Source: Alnus glutinosa (lineage: Eukaryota > Streptophyta > Magnoliopsida > Fagales > Betulaceae). From it: 64,000 nucleotides of DNA. Location: assembly GCF_958979055.1 (NCBI RefSeq), contig NC_084893.1, positions 29,790,987-29,854,986 of the forward strand. Direction: 5' to 3'. A model generated the notes under the pieces. The model was not told the origin of the DNA and did not search any database. It saw only the letters and a list, made by a program, of their open reading frames with translations. Numbering within the stretch: position 1 is the stretch's first letter; every line of letters begins with the position of its first letter. Positions 1 through 10,878 of this stretch are shown here, piece after piece. A program made the translations under genes and the position numbers.

Positions 1-2125
1 AACTACTCTGAAAAAAGGTCAACAATTTGTTACAACAGTTGACCGTGGGCCTATGTACTATGTAGATTGTAGCCTACCTAAAAAGAAAAAAGAAAAAAAG
101 GCACAAGAGAATAGAGTTCAAGAGAAAAAAAAAAGAAGAAGAAAAGTCCACTCATTCCTCCATGTCTGCTACTTTTTATCAATCAGCATATGTTATCTTA
201 ATTGAAATGGGGATAAGTGATTGAATATTTGAACCCATTACATTTATTTTGATTTTATGTTTAAGTTGATAGGAAGTGGTTAATTTTAATAATTTAATTA
301 ATATTTTAATAGTAAAAAATAATGAAAAATTGTTTAGCTAAGCAAGATGGGTTTGTACATGCATTTTTTAGTAGAAAGTATTTGTACATATGAGCTATTT
401 GCTTGTTAAATTTTGGCTGAAAATAAGGAAAACTTGTTTAGAAAAACAAGTTGGGTGCGACAAAGTTCCAATCTATTAAACTGACATATTCTTAAAACAC
501 ATGGTTCTTAAATGCATTTTGAATTTCTTCCGACTTAATTGAAAGAAAACATTGTTTGTTTGGATTTGGGTTTCATGATATAGATGAAATTCACTTATGC
601 CTGGTTTTAATGATGCTTTGTTGAGAACCATATATTTTTAATTCTTCAAGTCACATCCTTCCAATTTGTTTTATTGTTATCATCATATCATTTCTATTCC
701 ATTTGAATTGGCTAACAAGCATATAACCTCACACAATATCTTGTAGCCAAAGCGATCAATGAGCATTTACTTCCCATTCCCCGTACTGTCAAAACCCTGG
801 AAGAAGGATTAGACAATAGACTTAAAAAGAAGAAGAAGAAGATAATTTAGATGAAAATGAAAAGATGTATTGTTCCCCACAACCATCAAGAAATTTGTTG
901 GTTCCAAAGAGACTGAAGATACTCTGATACTCAAGTCTATATATTGTTTGATAAAAATAACTTAATTAAAAAAAGTTTAGAGAGACAGAACGAATATGAG
1001 AATTCCTCTTCTTTTTTCTTTTGTAAAGAGTGGCCATTTTTAATGTGAGAGACTGTTGAATATGGCCATGAATGCTTGTCAAGTGAAGGATTGAAGTTGT
1101 CTAATCAATTGTGAAGTTATTTTTTATGTAATTAAAAAGAAAAATAAATGTGAAGTTATTTTTTACGTAGCGAAAGTTATTCTTCATGTAGTAGACTTGC
1201 ACAATTATTTTTTACGTAATGGACTGCTTGAGTAACGTAGGTGATTTATTTCCCCAACTTGCTTGACCATCAATGGCCTATAGAATTAACTGGCACGACC
1301 AACTTAATTGTAATGGTTTTTTTTTTTTAAAAAAAAAGGTTGTATATTCTTTTAGCTATTAGAATAGCTATTCCTCTAATTTTTTTTTTTAGAAGAATAA
1401 CTATTCATTTTCGTAAATGAATAGTTATTCCTCTTGCCAAGAGAAATAGGCCCCTGTCAAATAAGATAATAATTATTCCACATCTCATTCCATAGGCTTA
1501 TTCCCCGAATCAAATGGGCCGAATGAAATTGATAGGATTTAGTGCGCTGGATAAAGCAATAGCAACGCATATGCCTTTCCATTGTCAGGAATCAGGATCA
1601 TGCGGTGCTATTGCTTTAGCCAACACACACAGATATATGAAAGACCACATTTTGGTGTAACAAACTGGCAGGGTCATTACATAATCAAGGTTCAGCATCG
1701 AATCTAGCAAAAGTTATGAATCGCGAAATATTTAGGTGTTTTTCATTTATAAAATACCACGGTCGGCATCCCTTAACTCACTCCGGGAAATATCAAATCA
1801 TAAAAACAACTAGGGTCACTCATGAAACAAATGAAAGTCAGTATAACAATGCACTATTTTCATCTTTCTCCTTCTCTCTTATACAAGTATGATATGACCT
1901 AATAAAGAAAATGGAAATGAGCAGATTGTACACAAGTTCTAGTTAGTAAAAAGCAAGTGTTGATGGATTTTTATACTAGCATCTCACAACACTTTTGGTT
2001 ATTATAGTAAGATTGCCTATGTTGATGGATTTTTTTTTTACAGAAAAGGCTAAAATATTTGATACCTCAACCCAATATCCTCCTGTCAGAGTTGTATACT
2101 CTCAATCTGCCATGCTTTGTAAGCT
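1..2125. other. AT-rich intergenic DNA and 3' flank of the NUP93 locus
   Basis: No coding region is recognisable on either strand. The stretch is AT-rich with short poly-A and poly-T runs. Around 1350-1530 it holds a degraded copy of a sequence rich in the motif GGAATAACTATTCC, which recurs in the Harbinger-like element at 37403-38071. A short hairpin lies at 1553-1616 (listed separately). The NUP93 polyadenylation region should lie just below 2126 on the minus strand, but I cannot place the site. Confidence 0.6.
1553..1616. repeat. Short inverted repeat (18-bp arms, 28-nt loop)
   Basis: The arm AAAGCAATAGCAACGCAT at about 1553-1570 pairs with ATGCGGTGCTATTGCTTT at about 1599-1616 with one mismatch. 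No coding gene surrounds it. It could be a degraded miniature transposon or a small hairpin RNA; the sequence alone does not separate these. Confidence 0.4.
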
Positions 2126-2399
2126 TCACAAGCTCCGAGCAACCTTTTCATACAAATCACGGGGCCAATTCCTATTCAAATTATTAGCAAGAAAGCTTGC
2201 AATCTGCAAACACAAAAATATCCAACCATCATTAAACAAGAACAGCACATACCAAAAACCAGATGATACTCGGGTATACCTCAATAATTACTTTGGAATC
2301 CAAAAACCATTGCTACATCCTCCTAGTAGGCCCTCTCTCTCTCTCTCTCTCTCAAGTAATATGAAGTTGGCAATTTCAAATATTATCATATACAACTTT

Positions 2400-2800
2400 T
2401 TTTTAGGTAAGTAAAATCTCAATTAAAAAGCACAAGGAGCGCAACCTTGGTACATATGATGCACTCAAGAGAAAGCACCCTATAAGAAAGAAAATAAAAA
2501 CTAATTCCTGAAGTCCATAAGCTCCACAAACTCTTAACAAATTGGGTAAACAAACCCTCCATACACAAATATACGATGTAAAGCACAACATTCCAAATTT
2601 CACTACTGCTATCCTTCCCAAAATGCTCTGTCCGACCAGCCAATGTGTCTTCCACCATTCTAGGCATGCCCTGTTTAACCCCAAAGAAGATAAATTCAAG
2701 AGAATGCAACTCTCAAACATTGAATGAGAAAATAAACTCTTTTTTAACATGAATGGAGCAAGCCCATGCCGACGAATCCAATCATAAATTTTACAAGTTA
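2400..2800 (-). mobile_element. LINE (L1-type) 3' remnant in the last NUP93 intron
   Basis: On the minus strand the translation resembles the C-terminal region after reverse transcriptase in plant L1 elements: VKQGMPRMVEDTLAGRTEHF, then WNVVLYIVYLCMEGLF and SLWSLWTSGISFYFL. A T-rich run lies at the expected 3' end near 2398-2406. The remnant is short and degraded, and the ends are approximate. Confidence 0.5.
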
Positions 2801-2925
2801 GATACACTAGCTAACCACCTTTAACTCTGCTTGAAAGAATAATGGAGTTCCATGATACATCAGCACATAAACATAACTCACTTTTATGAGCATCCTTGAA
2901 TTATATTTTGACAATATAAAACAAA

Positions 2926-3104
2926 GAGTAATGCTAAATACTACACCTACATCCCACTTCCATCCCATTGGCTTGATGTGGCAATGCCCATTTGCCTTTG
3001 AATTTTTTTTTTTTTTTTTTTTAACAAAGGTGTATCCAAGGGCTGATGGACATTGTCACATCAGCCTAGTGAGATAAGAGTGTGGTACATAGCATTGCTC
3101 TAAA
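2926..3104. mobile_element. MITE with GAGTAATGCTA-type inverted ends (Mutator-like)
   Basis: The left end GAGTAATGCTAAATACTACA matches the reverse complement of the right end, GAGCAATGCTATGTACCACA, and similarity continues for about 60 bp on each side of a T-rich centre. The flanks share the 9-mer TAAAACAAA (about 2917-2925 and 3106-3114), which suits the 9-bp target duplication of Mutator-like elements, although the right boundary is off by a few bases. It lies in a NUP93 intron. Confidence 0.6.
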
Positions 3105-4660
3105 ATAAAACAAAATAAGTGCCCTTCAAAGTACAAGTTTTAAGCTATCAAGTGGCTATAAGCAAAACAATAGTTGCAAAGAGCACCGATGAAAGAATAA
3201 TTGGAAAGATAGCGGAAGAATTTTATTCACTTATTTCAACATATCTTAGCCCTCAAGGCACGAAGTGATCCATCAGAATCTGTCACATTGTCCAGGCAAG
3301 TGAGAGCAACCTTCAGAAGGTCTGGAACACAAGCTTGAACATGAGGAGATAAATTCTGGAACACATCAACAGTAATATCCGACGCTCGTGGATCTAATGG
3401 GAGAAATGGAAGTTTGGCAACCTCCCTTAAAGCATCTAGATGATGGCCCATTCTTGCCAACTTGTGGATTGACAATATTGCCTCAAGTTGTCTTAATATA
3501 ATTTGTTGCTCCAATACATGCTCTCTCTCTTGAGGACTGCACAGCAAATTCAAGAGATCTTTAATTGAGGAAAAAATTAAATAAAATACGGAGTACATAA
3601 AATGTAAACCATGACATGCATAATTAACATAAATCATAGATAAGGGCAGTTAACAGTTCAAGACTAGATGCTTAAAAGCAAAACATAAGTGTATACCAGA
3701 GGGTCCTTTCCATTTTTGGTGTAATATGATGGATCAAATTTGTTCAGGTAGACCTGCAAATCATCTAAACTATATGGTACCAATCCCTCATTCAGAATAA
3801 CAGATGAGACTCCACTTGGGTAGTCTCGTACTGCAGACAGTTTGAACCATAAGAAATCCTCTATAGTATTGAACAGATTTGGTAGATCTCTGAGCAGGTG
3901 GTCAATTTGCCTGCGAGAACCGGATATGATAGCATACAACAACAACTTTTTCTTGTCATATGCAGCTCGTCCCACCCGATCACCCATTCTTAACATTTTC
4001 TCACACTCTTCTGATGCAGCCGCTGCAGTCTCAGCTGGCACCATTCCTCCAATATTGATCCACTCTGCCAGCTGTCAAAAAGGAAGAATGACTAAGGTTG
4101 AACAAAGTATAGGGTAAAATACACCAACACTAACTGTGATTTTATGCGGTTCTATTGACACTCCTTTACTTTCCATTTTTTCTACTCACAGTCCTAGTTA
4201 TCCCTTTGTCCTAATCAACTAATTCTATCTGTAAGAAATTCCATATATGTCCCTATGTCGCATCAGTTATTATGGTATTCAATATGACTTATTCTATATA
4301 AATGATTCATGAAAATCCATTAAGATATTATTCTGATTTTGCTCCTTGGAGGTAGGAGAAAAATCAGCAATCAGTTTAACCAATATTGATTGAGGGTCCC
4401 TGATCTACCTATATATAAGAGCCCTTGTAACCATCTATTGGCACTAGTAGGCATAGGTCAAAAGAACCTCTCTAAATTTCCGTTTTCCAGACTCTCTGTT
4501 GTTACAAAAAAAAAAAAAAAAAAAATCACACTTCGCTTGAGCAAAGCAATGACTGAAAGTATTTATATAATTAATTATTCCGCTGCTTATTTACATTGTT
4601 AATTAGCATTTAATTAAATATTGCTAACACTATCATCTTCCTATTTTAATCATGAAAAAA

Positions 4661-4960
4661 AATTATTCTCATATGAATAATGGAATATCAGAGGGGATAT
4701 GATTAGAGAGAGAGAGAGAGAGAGATGTGGTTGAGTGAGGTTTGGGGTCACTAGCATCTCATCTAACTAATTACCATTTTTTTTTTATAAGAGTATTTCA
4801 ATAAAAAAAATTATTCTCATATGACTAATGGAATATCAGAGAGGATATGATTAAAGAAAGAGATGTGGTTGAGTGAGGTTTGGGGTCACTAGCATCTCAT
4901 CTGACTAATTACCTTTTTTTATTATATATATAAGTAAGAGTATTTCAATAAAAACCAAAG
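4661..4960. repeat. Tandem duplication, two units of about 148 bp, with GA expansion
   Basis: The unit beginning AATTATTCTCATATGA at 4661 recurs at about 4809, with shared internal text such as GTTTGGGGTCACTAGCATCT. The first copy holds a longer (GA)n run. It sits in the NUP93 intron between 4072 and 5155. Confidence 0.8.
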
Positions 4961-5674
4961 GGCATACCCATGTGCATAGGAAGTATGATTTTAACAAAAA
5001 GAGAGAAGTAGTTGATCAAAACAATTGGACACTATAGGAGGTTTGATTAGAAGATTAGAAAACTAAGGGGATGTTAATATTGCATTCAACCACATAGGTA
5101 TAGGTTCATTTTACCCTAAAATAAAGTCTTATCAAGAACAGTGAACAATCTATATCAAGGGAGCAAATTGGTGTGAAGCACGGGATGACAGAGCCACATT
5201 TCTTGCTTCATCATAATATCCAGTCCTCAAGCAAAAATATATCTGTCACACATAAAGAGTAGGACTTACTAAAAAACAAAGTTATTAAAAAGTAGGAGGA
5301 TAAAAATAGTCTATAGTAAAAACTAAAACATAAGTTTAACGTATAAATCAATCAAATCTATCAGAGAAAAAAAGGTTCGCAGAAAACAAAAGGGAACTGG
5401 TAGCTTCTATTCCACGTCTATTTGTGCTTTCATATGGTACTGCTCTTGCTTACTATTTCAAAAGTGACAGACCCAAGACACACTAAAAAGAAGTCAATAT
5501 CTCCTTTAAATTACATCTAAAAATAACGAGGACCAGTAGAATGTGGACCACAGTTCCCAAACAGCCTATGTTGACAAAGAGAAAGGAAAAAAAAAAAGTG
5601 CAGAAACAATTCAACAATTGAGGTGCCTCTGAATCTAATTCAGTTACCCTCCTTTAAAGCAAGATAGCCTTAAG

Positions 5675-5830
5675 GACTAGAGGTCGAAATTTCAAACAAA
5701 TTCACGAGAATTTAAAAGAGGAACTACGGGAGACCGTAGACACAAAATCTATTTGAGATGTGAGATGCGAACCCTGTGGATCATAAATATCACTTGCACA
5801 AACTACCAGTACCAGGACACCTTACTTGTA
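5675..5830 (-). mobile_element. Possible tRNA-derived SINE remnant
   Basis: On the minus strand a box A-like stretch (TGGTAGTTTGTGCAAG) is followed about 30 bp later by a box B-like GGGTTCGCATCTC. This spacing is typical of RNA polymerase III promoters in tRNA-derived SINEs. No clear tail or target duplication was found, so the call is tentative. Confidence 0.35.
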
Positions 5831-5970
5831 AGTTCTTCAAATAATAAAGGAACCTGCTTAATAGCTTAAACATGACCAAATTTAGCAGTCATGCGACGGA
5901 GTTCTTCAAAATTTGACTTCAGTAATGGATTGGAACTTGTGAATTGCATCGCGTATTTGAAACGACTTTG

Positions 5971-6122
5971 CTTTTTTTTTTTTTTTTATGAATAATTCGG
6001 ATCTTATTGAGAAAAAAAAAGGGTTAAAGTGTTAAACCCACGTACACGAAGAGTATACAATATGGACTCAACCCTATAAAAGCTGCTACAATGTAACTAC
6101 CCAGCTTTATACATAACTTGAA
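5971..6122 (-). mobile_element. 5'-truncated LINE tail (about 150 bp) with target duplication
   Basis: On the minus strand the sequence ends in an AATAAGATCCGAATT segment and a poly-A, after a TTGTAT/GTATAC stretch like other LINE tails here. The flanks ATTTGAAACGACTTTG (5955-5970) and ATTTGAAACAATTTG (about 6123-6137) look like a target-site duplication with one indel. It is inside a NUP93 intron. Confidence 0.6.
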
Positions 6123-6147
6123 ATTTGAAACAATTTGATAAATCATG

Positions 6148-6194
<47 letters not shown>

Positions 6195-6240
6195 GCAGAA
6201 GAAAACTTTCCGTCTTTTTTTAATAAGTAAACTTTCTTTT

Positions 6241-6383
6241 TTTTTTTGATAAGTAATTGTAATTTTATAAAAAACAGCGTAAGGCACCCCTAGTACACAC
6301 GGAGTATACAAGAAGCAACAGCCTCACCACCGACCCGACAAGGAACAGCCCACAAAACAACCCAACCCTAAGCCCCTAAAGCT
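6241..6383 (-). mobile_element. 5'-truncated L1 LINE tail (about 143 bp) with target duplication
   Basis: On the minus strand this reads CTTGTATACTCCGTGTGTAC, then AGGGGTGCCTTACGC and an ending ACTTATCAAAAAAA, the same 3' consensus as the tails at 25723-25934 and 28181-28274. AAGTAAACTTTCTTT flanks it on both sides (6225-6239 and 6384-6398). Confidence 0.8.
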
Positions 6384-9297
6384 AAGTAAACTTTCTTTCA
6401 TATCATAAATTAAAACAAGTAGATTGATAAACGTAATGCAAGCTAGATCACAAAATACGGATAAGTATTCAAGACCTGCTGCCAGGTGGTATCAACAGGA
6501 GGTTGTCTACGAGCATCACCTGCATCAAAATCCAAAACTCCATAATCCCTTAAACGAATCTGCACAAAAACAAATAAAATTAAGACAACAAAATTAATTT
6601 TTGACAGGATGATATAATGTGTCATTTATGCGATTCCTGAAAATTAAATGGAAACATGCTAACAAACCCGAAGAAAGGCACGGACTCTTTGCAAATTTCC
6701 AACAGCCCCACCAAGAGCAGCCTATATGAGATCAAAAGATGTCCACAAAACATGAGTATTGAAATAAACAATGCAAATATGAGCTTTGCAACAACCATTT
6801 CCAAGGGATCTGTACTTTATGTTTCATGCTTATGGAAGAAATATTGGGGAAAAAATAAGCTTTTTAATCATTACCAAAAGTAAAGTTCATATGAACTCGC
6901 AACAATAGATTAAGCGTTCAACCAACGAAGGAGGAGCAATAATCAAATAAACTAGGAGATCTATAACAAAACACATAAGCATTCATTAACAAAATTCAGT
7001 TTAGTAATGTTAACATCAGCATTGAAATAATATGATACTAGAAAAAATTATAACCTGTGCAGGATGACTTTGTATCGTATCCGTGAAATATTTCTCATGC
7101 CCCCATTCCAGATGGTGCCTTGCACCAATGATTAGTGACATTTTCTTTGAAACATTATGTTGCATAGTTGAATCCTCACCCATCAGAATCTGTCAAAATG
7201 AAAATACGAATAACTACTTGTATTAAAAAGAGAACATTTTACTCCTATTTTTATCTATTAAAAAAAAAAAAAGAACGAAAGAAAAAAGAGAGAACATTTA
7301 CATATAAAATAATAAGCTCACAGACTAGAATATATCAGACAAGCTAAGTGCAATGTTAGAGGTTACACCTGAATGAGGTGCCATATCTTCTGCATGTTAA
7401 CAGATTTTCCACTAGATCCCTCAACGCCCAAACTTTCATGAGCACCCTTGAAAGCTGTAGCAGGCTAGCAAAAAGAATAAACAGCAAATATGTCATACAT
7501 ATAGAAAACATAAAATACACAACAAAAGCCAACTTTGAATGAAAGGAACCTGTCACCTAAAGTAAAAGCCTAACAAACGCATAACAAAAGCCAACTTCAA
7601 GTTAAAAAAACCTAAGATTGTAAGTATAATGAAAGAAAAAGGCAATATAACTTAACAGTATGACATATCAGAAGTACAGATATGCTGCAAATTGGATTCC
7701 TAATAAGTGTTAAGATGACAACATCTCATGTTGAATTGCAACTTTACCATTCATACCAATACTTAGCTGATTATTAAACAAACAAACAAACAAACAAAAA
7801 AAAGCAATCAGGCCACTCAAGCTTAGATGCCTTTCAACATGATGTGGCAATAATTTAAAAGGCAATAACCATCCTTACCTTAAATGGTAAGCCACGCTCT
7901 CTTGCATTATTCAGATTCTTCACAACTTCAGCATAGACTGATGCCTTTTTATCGAGGATAGGCTTGTTAGCTAGAGGTACGGGATCCATGCTACATGGAC
8001 CAGGTGAAACTTGAGAGCTAGATGCAATGGACACTGTTTGACCAGGATGAGAACCCCCGGAGCGGGTTTCAATCATACTAGTCCTGGGTAATGTTGAAAT
8101 TCGGCTTAAACTCTGTAGAAAATAGCGTTTTTCCTTTTGCCAATCCTCCTGTTATAAATAAAATTATACACAGCATTCAGAGTGCAAAGAAAAAATCTTC
8201 ATAAAATATGTAAGATTTATTATGGATAGTCCAAAATGGACACTACATAGTGAAAATTTTGAAGCTAAAATGCAGCTCCAAGAAATACCTACAAATATAT
8301 GTGTTTGTGTGAAAGTATCATGTCCAAATATAAAGAAACAAACCCAAAAATTTGAATAGGGTAAAAATAAGTCATAACCTGCAAAACTTCCATCATGTAA
8401 TCATTAAAGCTTCTGAGATTATCCTTCTGAGCTTCCTGGATGGCCGAGACCATTGCCATCTCATGAACCTGAGAAGAAATATCACATACACCATTATGAA
8501 GATACCAATATCAAACACACTCAAAAGTGCGAGTGGAAAGTGGCTGAATACTCTGTGAGGTACTCAAAAGAAAGCAGATTCATGAAACCAAATTAGAATA
8601 ATCTTGTTCAGGATAAAGAAGCTGTACTGCAACGGCACAATCAAACTGCACGTTCATGTTGGGAAGGGGAAGAGGCCAGGTTCCTAGAGATTATAACGAA
8701 TTCAGATTTTTCCCCATTTTCAAGAAAAATCAGTCCTACTTGTGCATGAAGTCATTCACAATTTTGCACTTAGAAACTTAGCTGAAATACATTCACAGCT
8801 TAATTAATTTATAGTTAATTCATCACTAATTCTAAATTTTAAAAGCTTCACAGGAAACCAATTTTGTTAGGGATCCTAGACAAATGGAAAGTATAAGTTA
8901 GGGGGACTAGACCTGCTTCATAACATATTAAACTTTATTACCTTTTTTTTTTATATAAGATATTAAACTTTATTACCTTTTTTTAAGTCAGATTCTTAGT
9001 GAAAATTTTTGAAGAAAGAAAACTACCTGCTGCAAATAGTCTTCGACACTTGTTGCCTCAGCAGGGAAAACATCCTCAAATGTTGTCTTCACAAAAAAAA
9101 TATAAGGAAAAAGATAATAAGCAAAGAGATCATAATACATTCATAAAAAACAATCATATAAAAGATTGCAAAAAAGGCATTTAGACAAGGCAAAGTAGAA
9201 CCACAAAAGCAAAAGCAAAAGTAACTTGAGAGTAACAACTAATTTGATAGAGATTAAATCAAAAGAATGATCAAACAATGCGCAAATAGGACCATGA

Positions 9298-9640
9298 ATT
9301 TCTTTTTTGATAAGTAATATCATACATGCAGCATACATAGAATCCCTCCCGATAATTAGAAGATAAAATACAAATAATCAACAAAGTCTACAAAGGAAGG
9401 GATAGGAACATTGCCATAACCAATAGACACACATACAATACCCGTTGAAATCAACATTTTAGCTCAATAATAGACAACACCATTACACATTCGGTTGTTC
9501 TTCTCTCTCCATATGTCTAAAGAAGGCAAAGGAGGGCCACCTTCCAGATAATTTTTTTTTTTTTCGATACGTCATCTTCCAGATAGATCTACTATGCTTT
9601 TCTAAAAAACCTTTCCAACTTAAGTACATCTTAACTTCTT
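9298..9640 (-). mobile_element. Probable LINE 3' fragment, minus strand
   Basis: A minus-strand tail of the form ATTACTTATCAAAAAAG at about 9300-9315 matches the end of the L1 tails elsewhere in the window. The sequence upstream of it on the minus strand is noncoding and weakly conserved, so the far boundary is a guess. A small T-rich insertion at about 9551-9581 is flanked by CTTCCAGATA on both sides. Confidence 0.35.
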
Positions 9641-9649
9641 TCTAAGGCA

Positions 9650-10878
9650 TTATCTAGTGGTTGTGGTGCTATGCTCATGCGAGAGAGAGAGAGGCCTTAT
9701 GGAGGGTGGTTGTGAATTCTAAATATGGTAGTGCTTGGGGTGGGTGGTGTTCTAATGAGGTTCATGGGTTGCATGAGATGGGGCTCTGGAAGAATATATA
9801 TATATATATATATATATATATCATTAAAAGCGTAAAGGGCCCACAGGTACACATGAAGCATACAAGAGAAGCCACCAAACTAGGAGGGGCAAAAAGAACA
9901 AGAAAATCATAATAACTAATCACCAAAGGAGAAACAAAAGCAGCTATTCAAAGATACAATGTGTTGAAAAAAAAAGAAGACTTCATCTTCTCCAAAGTCC
10001 TCCCATGGTCCTCAAAATTTCTATCATTCATTTTCCTCCATAGGCACCACAAAAGGCACGAAGGTACCATCTTCCACACAACAACACTCCAAGTGTTGCT
10101 AGCAGTCCACCAACAAGCATACAAATCGACTACTCATCTAAGCATGACCCAAAACTACCCAAACCGACTAAAGAAAACATTCCAAATGGCGCAAGCAACC
10201 TCACAATGAAGCAGAAGATGGTCCACGAGGCTCTGGAAGAATATTAGGAGAGGTTGGGGGTAGCTGTCTAGCCACACTAGATTTGAGATGGGGGATGGCT
10301 CCAAAATTCGTTTCTAGCACGATGTTTGGCATGGGGCTCAAACTCTGAAGTAATCTTTTCCGGACTTGCTTAGCATTGCTCGATTTAAGGATGCTGCTGT
10401 GGCAGACCTTTTGGAGCTTTCTAGTACCTCCCATCAGTAGAATATTAACTTTCTCAAAGCGGCTCATGATTGGGAAATTGATCACTTTACCTCACTCTTC
10501 ACTTTGTTGTGGTCCATTAGAGTGGGACGGAGCAGTGAGCACAGACTCTACTGAACTCCTTCCAATAGAGGGTTATTTAATGCTAGATCCTCCTACAAGG
10601 TTCTTGTCCCCCCATGATAACACTCATTTCCCTTGGAGGAGTATTTGGAGGAATAAGGCTCTCAAGTGGTTAAGTGGTGTTGCATGTATAAGAAGAATAG
10701 AGAGTCAATAGACCATCTTCTACTCTATTGTGAGACCGCAAGTGCTCTTTGAAATGCTATCTTCAACAGTGTAGGGCTGGTTTGGGCTATGCCTAAAAGG
10801 GTGGTAGATCTCTTTGCCTGTAGGAGAGTGCCACGAGGTAGTTCTCTGCTTGATATACTTATCAAAAAAAAGTCAACT
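9650..10878 (+). mobile_element. L1-type LINE fragment, 3' part, interrupted by a second LINE
   Basis: The plus strand encodes a degraded C-terminal part of a plant L1 ORF2 product. Recognisable pieces are [18 protein letters not shown] and HEMGLWKNI before the interruption, then FEMGDGSKIRFWHD-like text, SIDHLLLYCETASALWNA and VGLVWAMPKRVVDLFACRR (the zf-RVT region). It ends with TATACTTATCAAAAAAAA near 10870. Several frames are needed, so it is dead. It lies in the 2.6-kb NUP93 intron between exons 3 and 4, opposite in orientation to the host gene. Confidence 0.85.
9798..10228 (-). mobile_element. 5'-truncated L1 LINE nested inside the 9650-10878 LINE
   Basis: On the minus strand, from 10228, the translation gives VDHLLLHCEVACAIWNVFFS, then WWTASNTWSVVVWKMVPS and CLWRKMNDRNFEDHGRTLE. 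These are hallmarks of the L1 C-terminus. It ends in the tail text GTATGCTTCATGTGTAC and an (AT)n run. The 16-mer GGCTCTGGAAGAATAT occurs at 9782-9797 and at 10229-10244, a clean target-site duplication, and removing the insert joins the outer element's text. It is therefore younger than the outer LINE. Confidence 0.9.

Noticed and set aside
6024-6311. 95-codon minus-strand frame with YIYIYIYIF
   Set aside because: It runs through a (TA)n tract and two LINE tails.
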